Source: Volvox africanus (Eukaryota; Chlorophyta; Chlorophyceae; Chlamydomonadales; Volvocaceae). Taken from it: a DNA stretch of 64,000 nt. The position numbers were made by a program, and so were the translations under genes. The stretch is from contig BSDZ01000021.1 in NCBI GenBank assembly GCA_030268105.1, forward strand, positions 744,001 through 808,000, in the 5' to 3' direction. Shown piece by piece: positions 56,285 to 64,000 of the stretch (positions are counted from its first letter, which is position 1; every line of letters starts with the position of its first letter). The notes below the pieces were generated by a model. It did no database searches. It saw only the letters and a list, made by a program, of their open reading frames with translations, and was not told the origin of the DNA.

Positions 56285-56830
56285 CTAGCTAAACCGTTAT
56301 TGTATTATCAACGTTATTTTTGTTTTACATGTTGGGTTGGGCTTTCTATAACGCACCCATATTGAGCTCCGGCGTTGTTCGTTAACCAGTTGTTGTATCG
56401 GCAACGACACTTCAACACCTCGTTTTCTACTGCAAACTTCTCAGTATCATTTATATAATGTATTAAGGATCATTTGCAGAATGTCAAATATTGGTAAGGA
56501 ACCGCGTTCAGATTGCATTTTCACTTGTATCTATGTGATCACGTTCTTAATAACCACCAGTGTCAAAGTAATAATTTGAATCCATCAGGCCACGATCAGT
56601 TAGATACGACGCGATAATTGACCCGCCAGGATTTTGTACGGTACGAGCGACTTTTTGGCCTGGCTCGTAGGCCAGGCCAGAGCGGCGGCAGCGTAAGGCT
56701 TTTGCATTCCTGCAAGTTGTGTCGGCGAGATTGAAAATTGTTAAGCCTTAGACCATTGATTTTATATTCATCTGTTGGCTGTCGAATCGACTAAGACCCA
56801 GCTTTAGCCGTTATGTCATTTTCCACAAGC

Positions 56831-59800
56831 ATGGACAAAGTGAAAGCAGTTTTCACAGTTTTTGTACTCGTGTCGTTGTGTGGGTGAGTTTAGCTTCATT
56901 ATGAATGCTTGCAGCCAACATTTGGTGATTCCTGTCCCATTCCTTCTGTTCAGCTTGGTCAAGGGAGGCAAATACAATCTGACTGGAACTCTAAGGTCGT
57001 CTTTAGTGGCGAGTCATGATCCACCAACTGCGACCTGTAAAGGTTCGTGTTCCGATCGCGGGGCCAGCTGGACGGGTGCGGTCAGTGCGACGATGCGGGC
57101 CGCGTGAGCATTTTACATGCATACATGCGTACCTGAAGCCTGTGCGTACCTTAAAACATTTCTACCCATTTATAATTGTCCCGCGACGAAAGAACTCTTG
57201 GTTTGAGAGGCCTGCAATTGATTTATATGCTGACCTTCCAGGGACGGAGAAATTGTCATAACTCGCGTTCTTAAGCAGTTTCTCAATACTGATTGGCATA
57301 AAACCTTTCTATACATTACCGAAGGTATTGATATTAAGGTTGATGCAACTGCCCACCAACGTTTCTGTTGGTGTCGGGGAAGCGACAAGACAAATTCGAA
57401 TCACACGTAATGACAACGTGAAGTCGTCTGTTGCGTTAAACGTTTTCCGAGTGTGCGCATGATGGCGGCGCATACGCGACATAACGCGACTGTTATGATA
57501 GGCAGTTGCGGGAGAGTCGAAGCTGGCAAGCAACGGGAACTTGGACTGCGCGTGGAATCCGCACATATCTTTTCTTTCTTACATTTTATTCTCCACCTTT
57601 CTCATCAATTTGGCATATTATTTCAACGAACAATCCAACGGTGCGGTTCGTTTGGATACCAACTTTTTATATGATTTCACTTCGTGCTTCACGCACTCCA
57701 TGCCTTCACGCCCGTTCCTCCGCTTTTTCTAAGCTCTGTCGCCTGACTCTGGGTGACCCCTTCTCCCTTGTGTCGCCTTTTTAATCGGCACCTCCTGTTT
57801 CGGCAACGTCATCTTCATCAATTCTCCATGCAGTTCCCGGAGTATGCACACCAGGTGATACAACGTTTCCGTGTGCACTACATCCGCGCAAAATCGCATG
57901 GGTGGGCGCCGTCTTTTAGCGCTGAGTCACAGCGTGTAACGCCCTGTCCTGTTTGTGGCAGCACCGACTGCGCATCTGCCGGATGGCTCCATCTCCTCCT
58001 GCCATGCCACTGGTCGATTAAGTATACTATGCGGATACATTAGGCCATGCGCACTCATCATGTTGACCGGCTGTCATCTTGCAGTTTAGCAGACTGGCTG
58101 GTGGCTTCAGGCTTCATGAGTACGCCTTATTTATCATCTAAGCACGGACACATTAGAAAGTTAGCTGACAAATCTACGACGGCAACCAGTGCCAAAGTGA
58201 AGCATTTACAATATTTAAGTTTCAATTTCTACGCTTGATGAGGAACATTATAGGGTTCTGTCTGTATTCATCGTCGGCTTTGACGCCCTCTAGATAACCT
58301 GCGTTTCGTGCATGTGAAAGCCGCGTACTAATTTTTTTACGTGTCGTAACCGTACGTCTTAACCGCGAACCGTCACTGTAACCTTTCGCAGTGAATGTGA
58401 CAATTCCTGGTCAGACCTTGTGGTACTGGTGCGGCTTCTACACGACCCACAAGACAATATACACGGTCAACTCAAATCACGCCACAAACAATTTCTCTGG
58501 CTCCTGGATGATTCGGAAGTCCAAGCTGCAGGTTAGTACCTTTTAGTGAAGTCATCCTTCACTCTATTAGTTAGTTAATCGGTTTACAGGCAGGGCCAAA
58601 CTGCCTAGCTAGCTCACCCTGGGACCTTCACTTCGTTGCCCTTTGTCGTTGCAATCCGGCCTGCAACAAACAGCATCAATAAGTTATGAACGAAACAGAC
58701 TGCAAGTCGCCCACAGTGTAACACCCCTACAGATAACGCGGTAAATGCTGTGCTGTGGAGGATGTAGTGCGGGATGGGGGACGGGGGAGGCCTCTCTAAA
58801 TCGACGTTGCAATCATAATTTATTTTCTGCATCATCGGAGCTCCCCTTTCTCCGTTCCCTTCACTGCTGCAGACGTGCGTCCTGGCAAACCTATCAGTCG
58901 TGGAGAACTGTCCTACAGTGCCAGGTAAGTCTTATGCGGGTTGTGCCCGTTAGCTGTTAGAGGCGAGGCTTGCTCCCGAGGCTTGCACAATGGACCTGGA
59001 TAGAAAAGTCGAAGCCGCCGGCGGCATGCTGCTGTTAGATCGAAACCCCACGCCCCTTCCCTATCGTGCGATTGATCAGGACCTCGCTAGGGCGCCTGTA
59101 TACCTGATCTGCTACTCGCGTACGTTGCTAATCGATTATGCTAAGCAACAAGGTGGTTGTTCGGAGACTGTGATTGCATTCGTCCGCTTCATCCCCATCG
59201 CATCACAACAAAGCGAAATAACGTTTAATCGATCTCCCCCACTCCATGGTGTGCTGCAGAGACGTCGTGCACGTCCAAGCATAGCTGCACGGTTCGATCC
59301 TTCGGCCTGGTCTTTGCAGACGAGATGTGCGTGGTATCATGTGATGGGATCATGTACGGCTGCCGCCGTACTATTTGTCTTTTCGTGGGGAGTTGCAAGC
59401 TTTTTGAAGCTCACATATGGCTGCTGAGTGTTGAAGACGTTGATGCTGCCAGCTGACTGTGTGCTCCATCTGGGCGCTGAGTCGCTGTGTTGAAGAGCTT
59501 CATTCGGTACCATTGGTCGCGGTAACGAACTGCAAATGACTGCAATCGAACTTCAAACTCAAAAACCCGTTACGACGATCTATCATCGGGTCATGTCAAC
59601 CGAACAACCACCCAGCCGACGGCTCAGAGATGTTAACCGCGTGTGTGGTGCCATTGTGTACGGTGTACATACCGAACCGCGCAGGTGTCTAATGGTCATC
59701 AACAATAAGGCCGGTGCAATTGTCGGAACGATCCAAGTCAACAACTGGTTCAGCAGTAAGTTGGTTAGTTGGTCTGGACCTGGTCCGACCGGGGGGGTGT

Positions 59801-60791
59801 CCGGCTTGCTTGGAAGTAGTAATCAACAAGCGCAGCTTTTTTATGTGCCTCTGGTTTTGTTTGCTGCCTTATTTGTGGATTATTTGGAGGTAGCTCCTCA
59901 TACACGCTTCCACTGAAGATCAAACTGCAGGATTAGGGCTTTTGTAGCCCAAACCCCTGACCCCCTAACCTCTAAACCAATTACGAGGTGTACCAGCCAT
60001 GAGGACTCACACGCTCTTTCCCCAATACCCGGGCACAGGACCCCGCCTACTTGGAAGTGCGTTTACCATACTCATAGCGGTGGTTGGTCTTCTGGGAGTC
60101 ATCTCAACCGTCGCTTATCAGGTGGGCTGCTCAGAGCACCTTTTCACCTACCCTGTCGTCGTCCCTTAACCTATCAACCTGGCATGTGCGGTCTATCGCG
60201 CGAGCGGACGATCGAATAAATGTCAAGACACGTGTTTATGAGCAAATAAACCACACGGCCAATCAGCCATCCGTCCAGGTGGCGATCTAGTCTGTTAAGA
60301 TATGGACCGTGAGCCTTCCCGCGCTGAGTTATAAGCTTGTATGCTGTGACGCATGTTGGAGGGGTGCTAGTGTTCCATCATGCATATCTCACACCTTGTA
60401 AAGACGTGTTCGCAGCCGATTGCTTCAATTTGGCCTTCTGCCAAGCAATGTCCTTTTATGCCTACCGACGCGCATTATTACACATGGCCATACACATCGC
60501 ATGCGTTTCAATCCTCTCTTTCGATGATTCTTTTGATTTTTCTCTCACGTCATCCTGTCATATTGTCCGGCCTACCCACCACGAATGTAACGCGTACGGC
60601 GTCAGATGTACTCGCGCTGCAAGGCACCGGTGGGGAAGCCGCGACCCCACGTGAAGCGTGAGGATGAGATGACGCCGGTGACCAGCTTCACAGATGATTT
60701 GAAGTCATCAGCGGCGGTTCCTGTGCACCGGCCAACCTGGTACAGCAAGGTGTTCGCGTTCCGGCCGAAGTCTGATAAGAGCGAGCCGTAG
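56831..60791 (+). CDS. unrecognised type I membrane glycoprotein
   Basis: Exons 56831-56883, 56954-56995, 57242-57324, 57834-57854, 58392-58531, 58873-58924, 59997-60121 and 60606-60791 agree in phase and give 233 residues. Residues 1-18 (MDKVKAVFTVFVLVSLCG) form a signal peptide. The ectodomain (19-147) has four N-glycosylation sequons (N26, N68, N100, N119) and four cysteines (C64, C80, C115, C126), enough for two disulfides; a notable stretch is GQTLWYWCGFYTTHKTIYTV. One membrane helix lies at about 149-170 (GSAFTILIAVVGLLGVISTV), then a basic cytosolic tail of about 60 residues ending KSDKSEP. Exon 4 is only 21 nt. The donor of exon 2 (GTCGTC) is weak. An alternative path adds exon 59710-59755 and starts the TM exon at 60004, also in frame. 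I do not recognise the family. The cell-surface location is inferred. Confidence 0.68.
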
Positions 60792-60816
60792 GTACGACAG
60801 CAGTTCCAGCAGTAGT

Positions 60817-60821
60817 TGTAA
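60817..60821 (+). terminator. possible poly(A) signal TGTAA
   Basis: TGTAA only 26 nt after the stop of the type I membrane protein. That is close for a volvocine 3' UTR; the next copy is near 61484. Confidence 0.25.
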
Positions 60822-61739
60822 CTGAATATGGGATATATATTATGTCCCTTGCCTGGTCGGACGGGCGTTGCTCTCCAGCAGAGCTATCTGATGAAGGAGA
60901 GAGGTTGGGGCCATCTCTGGAGGCCCAGAATTTCTTTGTCGCCATCGCCATCACCTGGAGAAGGGCGCTGAATCATTTTGGGAACAAAATGGTGAAAACA
61001 CCTCCGAAGGGGTTGTCTTAGTAGGGAGGGGCTCAGGGGCCTGACAGTGGTGCCATGATATTGTGCAGTCTTTCGCTGCGGGGTGATGTCGTTTGGTGAC
61101 TGCTGAATGAACGGCGGTTGAACTGTATGTAGCGCTTGCATGCATGCAAGAGGTTGTGCAATAGGACGAGAAGTACGGCATTTGAAATGCAGCGGTTGTT
61201 TGCTCCATCCCTCCCTATCCTCCCCTCCTAGTCGCACCTCTGGGCCCCTTCTCCGGTTAAGGGATATGCGCAGATGACTAAGTAGTTGTCAGCTCCCGTG
61301 CAGACTCGCCGTACTGTGATATTCGTCGAAAGTAGCTTTATTGCCCACGTTGTACGCTGCTGACTGGAAGCCTAATCGCAGGTTTGTGTGCGTGTGTGCC
61401 TCTGATCATTTGATTTAGCAACTCAGCTGCGAAAATAAGGATGATTAAATAAGGTAGATTCATGGCGCCCTTTACCGGAAGCATGTAACCTTATATGCAC
61501 TTGAGACGCAGGACGGACGAACGAACAAACGAGCGAACGTGGTATTGGGGCGCGACTGTGTGCGCTGGCCATCTGCTGGCTGGTGACACATTGGCCCAGT
61601 CAGCATTAGATTGGCGCGGTCAGGCAATATTGGGACCCGTGGAGGGTTTATAACCGTTGTTATATGTCTAGGGCCCGGCTGCAGTGTAGTTCATCCCAGT
61701 AACCCGCTCACAGCACGAAGTACTGCCACTGCTATCTTG

Positions 61740-61845
61740 GTGGGCCGGCGGCACGGGTGGCGCTGCTGGTGCTGATCTTGCTACTGGTGTTGGTGCGGGT
61801 GGTGCTGGTGCTGTTCTTGCTGCTGGTGGTGGTGGTGGTTGTAAT
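61740..61845 (+). repeat. degenerate GGTGCT / GCTGGT repeat
   Basis: A 100-nt stretch made of interleaved gctggt, ggtgct and ggtggt units. It resembles a decayed minisatellite; no supported reading frame uses it. Confidence 0.7.
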
Positions 61846-63753
61846 TTTTCGACGATGGAGAGCCGAATCCAAATTTCACTCGGGAGCCTTTTTCTGAAGG
61901 CACGAGGCTACGTTCTGACGCACTGGAGAGCACTTGAAGCTACGGGGTGCACACCAGTGTATCGGTAGTTGCCTGCAACATCGAGTCCCCGCCCTGCCAC
62001 CGAGTGGCGCGTGATTCATCCCCACCTTGGGGCTCCCAAGCATAGCGCCCACCCCAATCTGCAAGGAGGGACGCGCTGTCATGTTGTTTAGTGTTGCACA
62101 CAATCCCCGGCTTCTTCATGAAAGGTTGTCTTCCTCGGGTATATCGCTCTAATGTGCCCCGAACCTTGAGAGGGGTACTGGTGGAGAAGGAGGTCCGTAT
62201 TGGTGAACTAATAACCGCCTCCAGGGAGGGTGGGGAAATGTGGCCACAGATACACATGTCGGTTCCAAGGAGGGAGTACGGAGGTTATGGCTTGCTGCCG
62301 GACGTGTTTGTCATGACGGATGGTTTCCCCCCTTCTCGGCTATGACTCAGGTTATCACATACTTCCCTGGGGGTGCATGTATCGAATGTTTGTCGGCTGC
62401 CTGATCGCCTTTATGCACCCTGCTAGATTCGTGCATACGGTTGCTGATGACGTGGGACTCTGCGAAAGTACGGCGGCAGCAGTGGCTGCTGAGGCTTGAG
62501 AATGAAAATGTCGTTCAGATGTGTATGTGTGTATGTCTGTGGAGGGTCATGGGACGGAGAGATATGTTCGACGTGAACATACATACAGTGCTTCACCTCC
62601 ACTCCGATCCAGCTGCCCGTGGAAACCTGCATCTGTGGTTCTGTTGAGTTGCTGATTTCCATGTTGTAAGCTGTGCTAGGTTCGCCATACGGTGAAGTGC
62701 GGCGATCCACTGGGCCATCCACCGGCGATGTTGGGCAATGTGTGAAGCCTGGTGAGGTGCAGAGGTTGTCGCGACAACATGCCAGGTCTTGATAGAAATT
62801 ATATTGTGAATAGATAGTGAGGCTTTTCTCAATATTTTGCGATATAAGACTCGGAGAAGCCTCACTGATTCCATCTGACAAGTATGTAGTGGGGAGTCCA
62901 ATCTATTGATACGTGTAATGAGGTGGGAAGTAGCTGTTGCGTGAATCGAACCACATATGCCTTTAGCTTCGCATGATTGCGTATTTATCATCATATATAC
63001 ATAAATCACATTTCCTGAAAACTTCGCATGGCGGAATGCCCGGAGGAACACGGCGTGTAAAGTAATAAAAACGTATTCCCGCCCCAATCTCCTTATCCTT
63101 ACCGTGGTATGGCATACCATGGCACAGCGCTGCATAAAATGTGACGCAGTTGTGCGTGGAGTTGAGCGACGGTGCATCGGTACCAGCTATACTTGAACTC
63201 AAGTCCATACCTGCTGGGTCAGAAGTGAGGGCGATCTCATGCGTAGCAATATTGCCCGGGACCTACCTGCCGCATGAAAACCCCTGGGTGAGGCGCGGAG
63301 GGGAGCGAGCTTTGCATGCTGGGGACAGAAGGAAGGGGTATGATTTATAGTTCTTCTTAGCCCTATTGATACAAGGTTTGGGGGTAACCAATTCGCAAAG
63401 GAATCCCGGACTGCTGACCTGACACGTTTTGTTCGCCATGCGGCCAGCACTGTGACATATGTAGCATACATACATCCCCGAACGCCAACCATATCGCCCA
63501 TGCGCCGCCGTTTCTGTAATCGGACTGCCGGATACCTCAGGCAACCCGCTGGCTAGCCTGCCTGCCTCGCTAACTGTCCGCTAATTTGTCCGCCACCACC
63601 TCCACCACCTTCATATCTCTCGTCAGCTTCCACCCCGACCGCTACTGTCTTCGCGCGCCTCACCTCGGCTCCAATGCAAACGCTGGATGCGCTCTGGGTG
63701 CGCTCTCTCGTTCAACGATCACGACCACCCGTGTGCGGTGCCATAACGTAGGA

Positions 63754-63783
63754 TATGCTATGCTATGCTGTGCTATGCTATGC
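63754..63783 (+). repeat. (TATGC)6 tandem repeat
   Basis: Six TATGC units, one with A changed to G, in non-coding DNA. Confidence 0.9.
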
Positions 63784-64000
63784 TGGCACACCGCCAAATC
63801 TGTGCCATATACAACACCACAAAGACGTCCTAATCACTCTTTCCACGGCTGGCGGAACCTCGTCCACAAAGCCCTGCCCGCGGCGTCATCAAGCGCGCCA
63901 GCAAGATCGCAGCAGCATCAGCAGGCCATGTAGAAGCCCCCCCCGTGTATCCCGACTAGATATACGCATAACATAACATGTTGCTTAACATGTTGTCGCA

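Larger units (their letters stand above)
54871..56830. other. interval between cyclophilin and the type I membrane protein
   Basis: Begins with the probable cyclophilin 3' UTR (to about 55510). The candidate disrupted minus-strand gene occupies 55665-56284. From 56285 to 56830 there is A+T-rich DNA with a short hairpin (ggcctgg/ccaggcc, 56657-56678) and no coding exon; the promoter of the next gene should be here. Confidence 0.5.
60792..64000. other. 3.2 kb with no supported gene
   Basis: Starts with the 3' flank of the type I membrane protein. It contains a degenerate GGTGCT/GCTGGT repeat (about 61740-61845), a GAACGAAC-type run (61513-61540) and a TATGC tandem repeat (63754-63783). Open frames up to about 150 codons (62423-62881, minus strand) show no recognisable motif, nor splice-consistent partners that I could find. 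Confidence 0.45.

Noticed and set aside
59710..59755. Extra exon of the type I membrane protein (RCNCRNDPSQQ)
   Set aside because: It is phase-compatible but needs a weaker acceptor for the TM exon; skipping it lets the strong CCAG acceptor at 59996 be used. Kept only as an alternative.
62423..62881. 152-codon minus-strand frame
   Set aside because: No recognisable domain, and no neighbouring exon of consistent phase; length is within chance expectation for this composition.

Overview
This is nuclear DNA of a green alga, most likely a volvocine (Volvox/Chlamydomonas relative). The evidence is: many short exons with GT-AG introns and CAG| acceptors; TGTAA poly(A)-type signals downstream of several stops; Ala/Ser/Gly/Gln-rich low-complexity stretches inside proteins; and gene families typical of these algae (multi-PAS tiny-macrocysts-type membrane proteins, CDKL-type kinases). 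No bacterial operons, rRNA, CRISPR array or convincing tRNA was seen. I built the gene models by hand, by joining exons whose splice phases agree; no alignment or transcript was available.

Layout. (1) 53-5930 (+): 3' part of a major facilitator superfamily (MFS) transporter whose first half lies before the window. (2) 8714-14178 (+): CDKL-like Ser/Thr kinase with a tail of about 1000 residues containing two polyGln runs. (3) 14179-19107: gene-free, with a perfect 94-bp palindrome. (4) 19108-23030 (-): secreted Mn superoxide dismutase, 8 exons, one intron apparently GC-AG. (5) 23031-25756: gene-free, with a foldback element. (6) 25757-43412 (+): a 39-exon gene for a 2114-residue polytopic membrane protein of the tiny macrocysts B (TmcB) type, with several PAS-like domains; the first carries the heme-contact His and Arg of FixL at the same spacing. 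(7) 47942-50895 (-): a second, unrelated MFS transporter. (8) 52195-54870 (+): cyclophilin with an N-terminal extension. (9) 55665-56284 (-): a candidate disrupted gene. (10) 56831-60791 (+): a small type I membrane glycoprotein that I do not recognise. (11) 60792-64000: nothing firm.

No pathway links these genes; the order looks like an ordinary algal chromosome segment. Shared themes are inference only. The TmcB-type protein could sense oxygen or redox state through heme, the SOD would detoxify superoxide outside the plasma membrane, and CDKL kinases are known to set ciliary length in Chlamydomonas. Two divergent pairs (SOD/TmcB-type, MFS/cyclophilin) have intergenic regions of 2.7 and 1.3 kb that may hold both promoters.
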